From positions 2,807,317-2,871,316 of the forward strand of contig OX393570.1 in the NCBI GenBank assembly GCA_947652115.1: 64,000 bases of DNA, written 5' to 3'. The number at the start of each line of letters is the position of its first letter. The stretch's first letter is position 1. The translations under genes and the position numbers were made by a program. The notes under the pieces are model-generated. The model was given only the letters and a program-made list of their open reading frames with translations, was not told the origin of the DNA and did not search any database. This stretch comes from Blastomussa wellsi. Taxonomy: Eukaryota > Cnidaria > Anthozoa > Scleractinia > Plerogyridae. Positions 31,681 through 42,917 of the stretch are shown here, one piece after another.

Positions 31681-34600
31681 TCACATCGTGAAGTGTCGCG
31701 TGTAGTCGTACTCTATCGTGGGTATAACGGCTTGAACAAATTTGAGAAAGATCAGTAGATACCTATTGGAAAAACGTCAAGGAAAATGTAACTCTGTACA
31801 CTTTTCACGATAGAAAGCATAGCTTATTCCAGGAAACACTCCCGTTTAAAAGTGACTCAGTGCTAGTCAGAAAGTTTGAAAGGGGCGCCTAAAAATATCA
31901 GTCTAATCTCGTTTTGTGGGCCTGTCCGGAATAGGCCTTTTGCAACAAACTGTCACATGGTACAAAATCCGCTATTCTGGAGGGCAATTATTATTCCCGC
32001 ACTGGGACAGCGAAACAAAGAAAAGTCAAGCTTGACTGGGTAAAGTGGCTTTGTTTGATGTCCTAGTGTCCCATGGCGGATTTTGTACCATGTGACCGTT
32101 TGTTGAAAAAGGCCAATTCGTTTTCACCTGGAGGTACGGTACGTACCGGTACAGCCACAGACGCACTGTGGGTTACATTCTCGCTGGAGAGGGACGTCTG
32201 CTAGAAACCCATCCCACAAAGGAACTCAGTTCCTAAGTTTAACGAGTAGGTTGCACCCAGTTTAGACCAGTTTATCTTAAAGTGCCTATAACCCCAAAAA
32301 ATTTTTTCGGCCCAAAGAAATATTGGCATTTCCATGATCATAATGCCGAAAACATTTTTGCTTTCGGTTGAAACCGCGATTTTTTATGAATTTTCAAAAT
32401 CGTGAAAAATCACTCTTTTGAAAAGCATTACCCATTCTCGTCCCCATAACCCTTTTCATTTCTCTTAGCCGGCAGGGCCTTGGCACGAAATACGAAGGGC
32501 TATGGGGACATACGATTTTCAAACAAAATCGAATTTTCTTTATTGGCTGTTGAGAACAAAGAAATCTTAAACGGAAGTGAAAATGTTCGCCAGCCGCCTT
32601 ATTACAACACACAACATGTAAAAACATCAATGCTATATACATGAAGTCCGGAAGTCTCCAGAGCCCTTCGTTTTTCGTGCCAAGGCCCCGCCGGCTAAGA
32701 GAAACGAAAAGGGCTATGGGGACAATAATGAGCATGACCGAGTCAAAGAATCGGTCAAAAGGATCTGGGTCCAGCACATTTTGTTACGTCATTCCAGGCC
32801 ATCTAAAAGTTCTGTTTTGGTGACGCAGGATAACGTGTTTTAATGATGCGTGACCACGTGCTTTCAAAGTGCGGATCACGTGCTTTTATAACCGTGTGAT
32901 CACGTGTTTTCAGAACGTATAATCACGATCTCAAAGGATACATGTGAACACCGAGCTCCCCTCCTCCGTCAGAAACTGTCTGGATAATTTTCTTCATTAC
33001 ATCAGCATGCCTGCCAAATATAAAACAACCACTATAAAAATATCCGATGTATTTTTTGGCCTGTAACGTTTCGTTTTCCTAACTCATTCTAAACCTCGAA
33101 ATTGTTTCTAAACACAAGCGTACTGGCAATTTTTGCAGGGGGGAGGAGGAGGGGGTGGGGTGGCAGTGAACCACTTGCCCAAAACCAGTAGTGTCTTCGA
33201 GCAGATGATTAAAATCAAATTCTCCCAAGTGCACATAAAACAGTAAGGAGAATTTTGAGGCTAACATTTACTCACCTACAAGGATGGACAGATGCCATAG
33301 TCATGGGCAAATGAGGATGGGCTTCTACTGTGACTGTCTTTTTAGCATGATCCTTTAATAAAAACAACATTTTATCAATTGTCACCCATCACAGCCAGCT
33401 GCAGAAGCAACAAGCAGTGTCGGATCTGGGAGGGGGCAGTGGGAACCACCCCTCCTATTTTTTTCAATTTTTTTGGCAATGGTCACACATGACTCCCACC
33501 TCAATTTCCCCCCACCAAGCTACCAAGCTCAAGGTCTGGATCTGCCACTGGAAAGTTCTTGGGAGAACCACATAAAAAAGTAATAACTAAAGAGAGCTTG
33601 TGCTTGTCAGGTTGACCACCATTTTGACAACTTGGACAATAGACAAATCAAAGTTATCTCCCGTTATGGCAAACCTAAAAATATCTGTGGTACGGAGTTG
33701 CCATAAAGGAACAAGGTGTAAGTGGCCTGAGAATGATTTTGAACTGCCCCACAATATGGTGTCTCTCAAGCTACTCTTTAGGTTGCCATTGATAATTTAC
33801 CACGGTCATTTAGAACAAGCTTAGCCAATTTATGCCTCGCTTACAAAAACAAAACTTGACTAACAACAACAGGTCGAAACAGGGAAGAATGAGTGCAAGC
33901 CCAGAGACTTGCCACAGAGAAGTTAAATTGTGTAAATAACTTTTTTTTCACTACCCTGGTCCCAGAGGTGGACCAGGGTATTTTTTCACCTGTTGATCTA
34001 TGGAACAAAAAACTGCTCTCAAGCAGAACTAGGCGACCACAAAAAAACAAATTAAAAAGGTGAACAATTACCAAAGCAATAGTTCAAACTAACACAAACT
34101 ATTAAATATTTTTTTTAACCTGACTCATATCCTCGTACATCTCTTCTACACTCAGTGGCTCTCGGTTCTGCAAAACATTAACAAACAAAAAAAACTGGTA
34201 AACCTTCTTGCACTGCAATACTTAACTACTTTTAATAGAGAATTGTCTAGACCTTGCTTACAAGTCGAGCTCTCAGAGCACGAAAGCGCGAGAGTGTGAA
34301 GCACGAAAGCTACTGTCAAACCGGAAACGAGAAGCGAACGACTTTGAGAAAGTCTAAGACTTGTCTAACATGAAAAATATTTTCTTCTTATTAGAAAGGC
34401 CTTTCAAAATTCAGAAGAATGGTGTTATTCTTTTTTAAATATCTTTTTTCACGGTAGAGATATTGACATTTTTCTATTATGCAAATTAAATCAGTTTTTA
34501 CGTCATAAGGTTTGAAATAAAAAATGGTAGAATACTGAATAAACAAATATCTCTGAAACTATTGATGTGGTGTTCTTGAAACTTGGCACCACTTCTGCTT

Positions 34601-37600
34601 GCCACTCATTCAATGGTGCTGACTAAAATAAAATTACTTTTAATAACTTTGTATTTATTCTCAATAATACATCTCACCTAGATATACAGTGTATGGGGTT
34701 TTACCAAAAGTGAAAAGGATGAGTTTGGAAAGCATTAACCTTAATTTTAAAAGCTTACTAGGTGAATTTTCAATCAAAAACAACAATCCACATGACTCCC
34801 GAACTCCATAGATAAAATTCTGCCCACACATGACAAAAATAGAGCCGGCTTAACACAGCCTAAACCTTTAACAAATAGTTGAAACACTCCTACCTCATTG
34901 TAACCGAACAGCCATAATCTTGGTGTCTGATAATATTTATCATAAGTGATGTACATGTCATATGTTCTTGTCTGTAGAATGCCACCCGAGGTGTTCACAT
35001 CTGCCGCACCCTCCCCGGACTCAGTTTTAGATGGCTTAATTGACAAAGTGGCCTGCAAAATCCAATTAGCATATATTTGCATTGCCATACAGTGCAAGTA
35101 TGTAAAAAGAAATGTGTTGAAGGCATTATTGTGAAATCCCAGGCACGTTGGCACGAGCATGGTGAAAAAAAATTCTAAGTATTTTTACAACTTAGAGAAA
35201 TGCAATCACAAAAAAAGCATATACGGAAACTTCGTATGAGCAGAGTAATCACAACTGACCCTTTTGAAATTTTGGTAGCTGAAAGGACTTTTTATGAGAA
35301 CCTTCGGAAATGCTGGCTGCCAAATGAATCATATTTTCAACATGAAGATTTGCCAATACCAACTCTTTCGCAGGAACTCAGGCAGAGTGGAGAAGGAACA
35401 ATTAGTCTGGAGGAATGCACCGAAGTTTTAAACTCATTTCCTTTAAATAAGGTACCAGGCAATGATGGCCTGCCCATAGAATTTTATAAAATGTTTTGGG
35501 GCTCGGTCAGGAAACTTTTAGTGGATAGTTTTAATGATTCATTTCAAAGAGGGGAAATGAGCTCATCACAGAAACAGGCCGTGATTACGCTTATTGAAAA
35601 AAAGGATCAAGATCGCTCGCTGAAAAGTTTCACAAGAAATGGAAAATATTCGAGGAAACTATTTTAAATAGGTAATTTAATTTTTCTATCGTATACGGTG
35701 TCCAAAAACGTGTATGTATGGCAAATGTAAATATTGAAAATGTATTTTTTTTTGTAATTGAAAGTGTATTGTTATAGTAACAAGGTATTGTTTTTCAATA
35801 AAAAAGAAATGTGTGCCACAAGCAATTATGCAATTATAGAAACAAAGAAGAAACAACTTTTAGATGGCCTCAAATTATAGCAAAAGAAAAAAAATTGAAA
35901 AACCTGAGGCTTGCCTTTGCAAGACATCTCAGTTCTGATAGAACTCCTTTAAACAGAGGAGACAAATATCTTGATTTTCATAAAATGATTAAAAATTCAA
36001 ATTGACAGGAAGCAGACCAGTTCGCTATTAATTACAGTGTGATAGAGGAGTTAAACAAATACAGCAAGTGAAAATACCTCATCATTTTCTAGCATTCCAC
36101 TTTCTTCAAAAGCTGAAAAACATAACAGGACAGCGCATAATCAACTGAGATGCATGAAATCCAAAAGATGGCTGATCAGTACCAGCTGGTTTCTACACTA
36201 CCACTACTTCATTGCAAGACCCTCAACAAAAATAAATTACTTTCTAATTGCAATTTGCCAAAATGCATCAATCCCTGTGTAGAGACAGACACTGTGGGAG
36301 TACAGACTGTTGTTGCCAAGAATATGATGCACAAACATACGCATATGAGTCGGGTGTATTTTACCTGCCTGATGTATTTTACCGTGTTTAAATAAAGATG
36401 ATGATGATGATGTTGTCGAGGGGGGCAGCGTCCCCCCCAAGGTGCCTCTCAATCCAGAGTCCACTACACTTATCAGCCCACTGCGCCACACTTGATCTCT
36501 TCAAATTAATTCTTTTTACAAAATGACATGTTACTGTTCTTTTGAACATTGGTTTGGAAAATTTAGCCACACTTGGCAACACCACTTACCAAGTTCTATT
36601 TTGGCTCAAGCTGTGCTTTGCTCACCCAATGCCAAGTAGCAGAGCCACAAGGGAGCTTGTGCACAATGGCAACCAGAAAATTAACAAATGGTAACAGTTA
36701 TTCAAAAAGATTGCTCAAGGTTGTCATTTAATGGGTTGATACCTTCCATATCAACTGCCTCATCATCTTCCTCCTCGTCATCATCATCTGCTGGTGTTAT
36801 GTCCTTTGTTGTCTGCATGAATAATAAAATCAAAGGAAATAAGAGCAGGATTTTGCCTTGAATCATGATAGCAAGTATTTTAAAGGAGTCAAAAGACAAT
36901 CATATATTTACATAGACATCAATGATCTCATAGCGCACAAAAGCTATAAATGGGGTGATATCACGAATTTCATCAAGGAGATTTTGATCTTCTCACCAAA
37001 AACCAATCATTAAAATTTGCACTTTCTTTAACAGTGCTGTATTGGTGCTGTATTGTATTGGATTTATTTCTTGTAAAATGAAAGTTATACTCATACAGTC
37101 ATAACACGGTTTTGAGATTTCTTTTGACTAAAATGTAGTAAAAATTCCCATGTGATGGTGCCCCTTTAAGTGAATCAACAGCCCAAACAGGCAGGTAAGT
37201 ACCTTGTCAGATTCAAGCGTCATCTCTGCAAATGATTCCTGAGCGCCAGTGACAGCCTGCTCACCACTCGGGTCGACATGGTGATGGGTGTCCACCCACC
37301 CACCATCTTCATCTGGTTCAACAATGGCCTCATTTTCTTCTTGGTGTTCCATTTCCTTGCACCGCTTGTAGCATGGAACTGCATGCAAATAATCAATGAA
37401 AATAAACAAAACGGGTGTGGGAACAATGCGAGTCACAACTGCAACTTGCAACTCACAACTTGCAACTTGTAACTCGCAACTCCAAAACTCGGAAAATACC
37501 CAGTCTCAAATAAAACTTGTGGGTGCATAAGCAAGTTACATGATGTTTTTTTTTATCAGAAGAACATCTAATTATGATAATAAGTTATGTCCTCTTTAGC

Positions 37601-40600
37601 GTCTCTATTACCATTTTGAGATGTGACGCTTAAACACAAAGTTCTAAAAAGAGCTGTACTAACTCTTTGATGTAAAGTACATTGTACAGCGTAACACTTG
37701 TAACTTAGAACTATTGTACCAAAGGTAGCGGAACCTGATATAATGAGCCGCTATAATAAGGAAATCCTCAACAAAACTGATCTGAAATATTTTAACATGT
37801 ATGTTAATTTAGAAACAAATCTATTTAAGCACCTTTGAGAATGAAAGTCTTTTTCAACTGTGCCTTTAAATAACAAATGAGCTTTGCTCAATCAGCATTT
37901 GCACTGTCATCAGTCAAGTAGACTGTATGTGGACCTCTCAAGAAAAAAAGTTCACTTTGATTGGGTTTTGATTTAGTAAACTTTGAACCATTTTGTTTTT
38001 TGTTTTTTTTTCCATTCTGTTTTCCAAAGTCTGTGGCCTGGGGTGTTGCCTTGATTATGAATTACAGCAATGAAAAAGGCAATAATTGGTTACTTGGGTT
38101 TTGAACTTTAGTGTTAACTAGTGTGTTATATAAAAAGACCAGAAAAAAAGTGCACTGTATTTTTCCTGGAAAATAATAGTATAAAATAACAGTATTTAAG
38201 CTAGAAGCCCAGACATACCATTTTTGGTATACAGGAACTGTTTGTCCTTTGGAAGGTAGGTCTTTATTTTGGTTTCATCAGGTCCTGAGTCCCTGAAAAC
38301 AGAATACAGTTGAAAGAGCATCTATAGATAGTCAATCTTCAATGCACAGAGCCTGAGGAGCATCAGGGAGGAAATAGTCGTTAATCAGGGTCTGTTTTTA
38401 CCAACTAGAAGATAATGATGAAGAGGAGAAGAAGAGGAGGAGGAGCATGATGACGAGGATGATGATGATAATGATGAAGATGAACTAATGGCTCAAAATT
38501 TCATCAAGTTGACCTATACTATTCTCAAACATGCTCCAAACTCCACCCTCTTCTCCAGAGCTCTGTGGTCAAATCTCAATAACTGTTGTTCAATTTGCAG
38601 AATAGGAATGAATGCGCACTCACATGCACCAAGTTAGATTACGAGTTAGAGTGACACAAGTATTATACCCTGAGAATACACCACATGGTGCCTATTTTGA
38701 TGTTGCTATGGCAGCGCTTTTGGTTCCAAATCTCTTTTATGTGGCAGTGTCAATTTCTGTTCTTGATTATTACCAAACATTATCCACTTCCTAAATGGTA
38801 ATGATTAGACCTAGTGCAATGTGGGCATTCTGTATGTTTAGAAAAGGTCCATATAAACCTTCTTACAGTTATCTAATTTGCATAATACAAAAACGTGACT
38901 ATCTCTGGAACAAAACTTGGAAAATATCACAAAAGGGCATTTTAACACCATTCTTACTCATTTTGAATGGGCTTTCAAATAAGCTAAAGCTGATTTTGAC
39001 TGCATAATTCTTTTCTAGAATACCTAGTAACTAAACCTCCTTCCAGTCTTTCTGATTTTGCAAGAGTGAAATCTTTATTACCAGTACATGCACTGTCTCT
39101 AGCACTGTCTCTGTACTGTACCTAAATAAGACCCTAGATTGTCTAATTTAATGATAGATACATGGGGATACTATCCATATGAAAGGGATAGAGATGCTTG
39201 AATTTTTATTTTTGTTGTCTGCTTTTAACACTAATTTATTCAATTTTCAGCCATTATTGCATTATTGTTATCTTAAGATATCTTTTTTATCCACTTATGT
39301 TAGCCTTAAAATTCTTATTATTCTCACTGAAAAGCCCTTTTTAGGGAGTGTCATTAAAGTTTGTGTTGTATTTTATTATTAAACATTATGTGAACAATTG
39401 GCTCTAAGCATTTTTTATCCCAAAAAGATGCTACATTTCATACCTGATTGGTCAACACCGACAACATAGTACAACATCTTTAACTTTTTCATGTAAATGT
39501 AGAATCCTAAACAAGACCTTGATACATATAGCTACCAAAGCTGTACAATTAAATCCAGTATACATAGGAGTGCACAAAATCCAATAGTATAGATAATGTG
39601 AGCAAATCACTTTACCAGAAATTTTGTTTTTCTCTTGCACATTTTGTCACCAAGTTTGATGTAAACTTCATTCAGCTATGTTATAATTAAAACAACTGGT
39701 TCATGCTTTTAGCTGTACACTACCGAATTATAATGCACTTGGGAAGTTTAAAGTATTTCTTATGTTTCTTTTTTTTTTATTTTATTTTTTATTTTTATTT
39801 TTATAACATCTTAAATAGGCCTGCAATCTGTACAAGGACAGGTACATTGTACATTATGGAATCTACCTTTACTATACAGGTCTATATTTTCCAGTAGTTT
39901 TTTTTTTATGTTTCTTTCGTGGTCTCCAAACTTCCCACATGCAACATAACTCGGTAGCGCATGCTAAAGCATAAACCAATTGTTAAATGATAAACAACTG
40001 CCAAATAAAACTGGCATTTGGTCCCAAACACGTTATGGCGAGCATGGTGACGAATCCCTGTCACTTTCATTTGGAGTTCCCCCTCCCTCCTCTCCCCCCA
40101 CCCCCCCCCCCCCCATTCCCAGAATGATAACAAACCATTTCCATGTTGGGCAGTGGTGGACAAGGTGATCTCCAGCTGCAACAAACTGTGAACGAAGATA
40201 CACAGAAATTGACTGCTTTAATTATTATTATGGTAGGTAACTGGAATACTGCCAAGGGGTTGGGAGGGGGGGGGGTCCATATGAAGTGCTGACAAGCTCA
40301 TCAAAGCACAATACCTTCCTCTTAACGTGTAACCAAAATGTTTGTGACCCTAAATGTACATTCCAATCTTACAGATCGAAGACTAAGAAGCTTCATTACT
40401 CATGGGTGCTATCAATTAACTACAGTTTCCGACCATAACATGATTACAAATTTTGCGACTCCCCATCCCCACCCTTGCAAGTTAGGATGCTAGGTTACTC
40501 CCCCTACATTGTGTCAAAGTTGTCCCAAAAACATGTTGCTAAAGATTTAGGGTGTGTTCCTTTGGGATGATCTAGATCACCATCAGTGATCCGATATCTC

Positions 40601-41314
40601 TTGGATCATGGTGCATCAAAGGCGCTGGCGAATCCACTCTAAGCAAGGATTCACAAGCTGGTTCCTTTGATGCACCATGATCTGAGTGCATGATCTCAGA
40701 TCACTGATGCTGATCCGGATCACACCAAAGGAACACACCCTTAGGCACCTGTGTGGAGAGGGGGTAGGGGGTTATTACTTCGATATGATACTTAACTAAG
40801 CGTTGCAGAAAAACAATTTATTGTGAAACCTGATACCTGCCTCATTCGTGGCAGTGGCAAGAACCTCTGAGAACTATCCACGAGAGACAAATATCTGTAA
40901 ATTATATAGATCGTGACCTGACACCACTGATATGTTGTCTCGTTTTGGTTTCGTATAAGCAACGCTACAAGCGCTTGAAAGTGAAAAAACATGTTATTTA
41001 CTATAATCAGAATTTTGCAACTACAGCGCAAAACGAAATAAGTGTAGTTTAAACAGGATACAGTGTAAAACAAAAATATTCATATACATACTTCCTCTGG
41101 AGTAATAACACCAGTTTCCTGAAACTTCGACTCCTGCGTTGGGTAAAATAAAACATCCATTTATGGGGCAAAACTTCAATGGGAACTGGAGCTTGCATGT
41201 ATAAACTTCAATTCAAGTTTAGCAGCAAGAGCGTACCTTTAAAACCGGAGTTAAGTATTCCGCTACTCCGAGGGCAGTTCCCTTCATCTTATTTATAACG
41301 TCTTGCATTGCCAT
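31681..41314 (-). CDS. ATG3: ATG3, ubiquitin-like-conjugating enzyme (E2) for ATG8/LC3, 12 exons, 319 aa
   Basis: Minus-strand exons 41314-41237, 41133-41092, 40185-40136, 38292-38219, 37378-37203, 36812-36743, 36112-36078, 35052-34894, 34167-34120, 33352-33276, 33010-32942, 31762-31681; total 960 nt, all phases closing. ATG3 transfers ATG8/LC3 from ATG7 to phosphatidylethanolamine on autophagic membranes. Landmarks: amphipathic N-terminal helix [55 protein letters not shown], a flexible acidic loop ([16 protein letters not shown]), [19 protein letters not shown], the catalytic HPC at Cys 269, and C-terminus YDYTRHFTM as in other animals. Start may be Met 1 or the second Met two codons on, which matches the human start. 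AATAAA on the minus strand (31657-31652) sits about 24 nt past the stop. A small TIR element (31930) and a MITE (32433) occupy the last intron; a LINE copy with TSDs occupies the intron before exon 8. Confidence 0.93.
31930..32118. mobile_element. MITE AATAGGCC...GGCCAATT in last ATG3 intron
   Basis: Inverted arms of about 43 bp: AATAGGCCTTTTGCAACAAA, CACATGGTACAAAATCCGC against GCGGATTTTGTACCATGTG, TTTGTTGAAAAAGGCC. Non-coding interior. Confidence 0.75.
32433..32730. mobile_element. MITE CATTCTCGTCCCCATAG, copy 1, 9-bp TSD
   Basis: The end CATTCTCGTCCCCATAACCC is mirrored by GGGCTATGGGGACAATAATG, followed inward by the second arm CTTAGCCGGCAGGGCCTTGGCACG. The flanks AGCATTACC (32424-32432) and AGCATGACC (32731-32739) match at 8 of 9 bases. 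Open frames across it are inverted-repeat translation, not genes. Confidence 0.8.
34245..34365 (-). repeat. Dispersed repeat, inverted copy of 4755-4865
   Basis: TTACAAGTCGAGCTCTCAGA, AACCGGAAACGAGAAGCGAA and GACTTTGAGAAAGTC, the reverse complement of words in the 4755-4865 copy. Confidence 0.55.
35118..35800 (+). mobile_element. Internally deleted L1-type LINE copy with 14-bp TSD
   Basis: Encodes part of an L1-clade reverse transcriptase ([20 protein letters not shown], then after a frameshift near 35210 [20 protein letters not shown] and [19 protein letters not shown]), then jumps to [11 protein letters not shown] and a short 3' tail ending in CAATAAAAAA. The catalytic RT core after ITLIEKKD is missing. 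AAAAAGAAATGTGT occurs exactly on both sides (35104-35117, 35801-35814). The A-rich target fits cleavage by an L1 endonuclease. Inserted antisense in the intron preceding ATG3 exon 8. Confidence 0.85.
36280..36415 (+). repeat. Non-LTR 3' tail with (GAT)n
   Basis: GTGTTTAAATAAAG followed by (ATG)n resembles a LINE/SINE 3' end ending in a microsatellite. Confidence 0.4.
36420..36496 (-). mobile_element. tRNA-like SINE head fragment
   Basis: Read on the minus strand: AGTGTGGCGCAGTGGGCTGATAAG (A-box-like), then GTGGACTCTGGATTGAGAGG, as in the tRNA-like head of the SINE at 6448. The B-box and body are missing. Confidence 0.5.
38401..38487 (+). repeat. GAT/GAG-rich microsatellite in ATG3 intron
   Basis: GAAGAGGAGGAGGAGCATGA followed by (GATGAT)n variants. 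Simple sequence without a coding role. Confidence 0.6.
40547..40743. mobile_element. MITE AGGGTGTGTTCCTTTGG
   Basis: AGGGTGTGTTCCTTTGG at the left mirrors CCAAAGGAACACACCCT at the right. Inner arms GATCACCATCAGTGATC and GATCACTGATGCTGATC also pair. A diverged half-copy lies at 53850-54003 (ATCCACTCTGGGCAAGGATT...ACGCACCCTTA). Confidence 0.75.
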
Positions 41315-41987
41315 GATGAAGATCTGGCAGACAATATATTTCGTGGAAAATAATAATCGTGGAAAAACGGAGAACAACTTCGACGTTCTCTCACGAAGAC
41401 GGGATTCAAGACAAACTGTGCATATATTTATAAGCAAGGCCGCTGAGCAGTTTAGTGAGTTGTCACGCAATATCAATACGGAAGTCACGCAAGAAAGAGC
41501 CACAACTCGAAGTTACATGCGTGACAGGGTTCTGCTCACTCGGTTACTGGCCAACTTCGTGCCTTTTTTGGCCAAATCAGTAAATCCGTCACTGTTCTCG
41601 TTCAACTCCGGATCCGCAGTTCCTTGAAAACTTGTAAAAGACAGTAACACTAATTTTGCGATCAAGTGGTCCACGGGGAAATTAAACCCATCAAGGTGCA
41701 ATTTGTGTCTTACGGAGAAGCTCTGCAAACTATCCGCTGATAGATCAACGCTACTTAATCTGAGCTGGTTACCGGCAGGCACGAAAACAAATTCTATGCA
41801 GCCAATCAGAAGCAGGATCGTTCCACCCGCCCTCCATGAGTCAGTTTAAATCTAATTTTGGTAAGTTCGACTGCCGCTAACGGCACAGTCTGATGATCGC
41901 TTCGTGCGTGAAACTCGAGTAACTGCCATCAAGCTGGGCACCAACATTGCGTTTCCGGCCAATTTCCATAATGAGCTTTATAAATTC
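41315..41987. other. ATG3 upstream region
   Basis: Presumed promoter and 5' UTR of ATG3. The ATG3 frame stays open upstream of the start, but conservation favours the Met at 41314 or 41308. A minus-strand frame at 41513-41782 (89 codons) is not recognisable and not conserved to my knowledge. Confidence 0.4.
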
Positions 41988-42193
41988 AAGGGCGGATCTA
42001 GGGGGAGGGTGAAGGGGGTGCGCACCTCCCCCTGAGATGACCTGCGACTTCCGAATGTTACTAGTATTCTGCTTACGTCACCCATGATTAACGTCATTCC
42101 TTAGTGGTGCACCCCTCCTGAGCAAAATCCTGAAAAATTACGTCATTCCTTTGTGGTGCACCCCCTCCTGAGAAAATCCTGGATCCGCCCCTG
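41988..42193 (+). mobile_element. MITE family 'TGCACCCCCTCCTGAG', copy with internal duplication
   Basis: Ends CAAGGGCGGATCTAGG and AATCCTGGATCCGCCCCTG. The segment ACGTCATTCCTTAGTGGTGC...CTCCTGAG is present twice (about 42090 and 42140). Same family as 24086-24221. Confidence 0.7.
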
Positions 42194-42917
42194 AAATTTG
42201 CGAGAAATGCTTCGGCAAATAACTCAAGACTCGGTGACCTACCTTTATTTTTTACATGCAGTTAACATGCAGTACGCTAATTCAAATGGAAAAGTTTGGG
42301 CAAAAACCGTGTTGTGGAATTTCTTGTAACTTATAAAACGCCCCTTTTAAAATATCTAAATTTCCACAACACAGACTTTTCTAATCCTGCTAATACTGGC
42401 AGGCAAAATAAAGAATTAAGGGATCATTTTGAGATAAAAAAAAGTATTTTTTTTGTGTGTGTGTGTGTGTACACTCCCAGTGAACTATGTAACTCTTATG
42501 ATTTTACCGAGGTGGAAAAATGTTAAGAATACCAAAATAAGATAGAGTTTAAATTACACGTTTTAAACTGAAATGATGCATGCCAAAAAAATATGGAAAT
42601 GATTCCTTCTATAATCCCTGGATGGATATAAAATGCCTTCTTCATAAAAGAATTTAAGTCGAAAATTGTGTTGAAAAAATTAAAGCGGTAAAGACAATGA
42701 CGTCTTAATTTGATAATGTTCAAATGATGCTATCTTTGCGCTGATTTCTTTTTTATTACTTGATGACAATCTAGCTTGTTGATTATCAGGGCAGTTATTG
42801 ATATTATTGATTATTGATGTTATTTTCATTCCATTCAATAACATACTTTAAAAATAGTACATGTATGGTTTCTCAAATCCCGTTTTCGTCCCTCGATTCA
42901 CCGCTGACATAGTTTCC

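Noticed and set aside
32394..32823. Overlapping open frames of 127 and 60 codons
   Set aside because: They cover the inverted-repeat MITE at 32433-32730 and are mirror translations of its arms; the same peptide appears at the 45690 copy.
32931..33010. ATG3 ending at HMYPLRS with a stop in exon 11
   Set aside because: A donor at 32941 and an acceptor at 31763 join the conserved final exon ending TRHFTM in frame.
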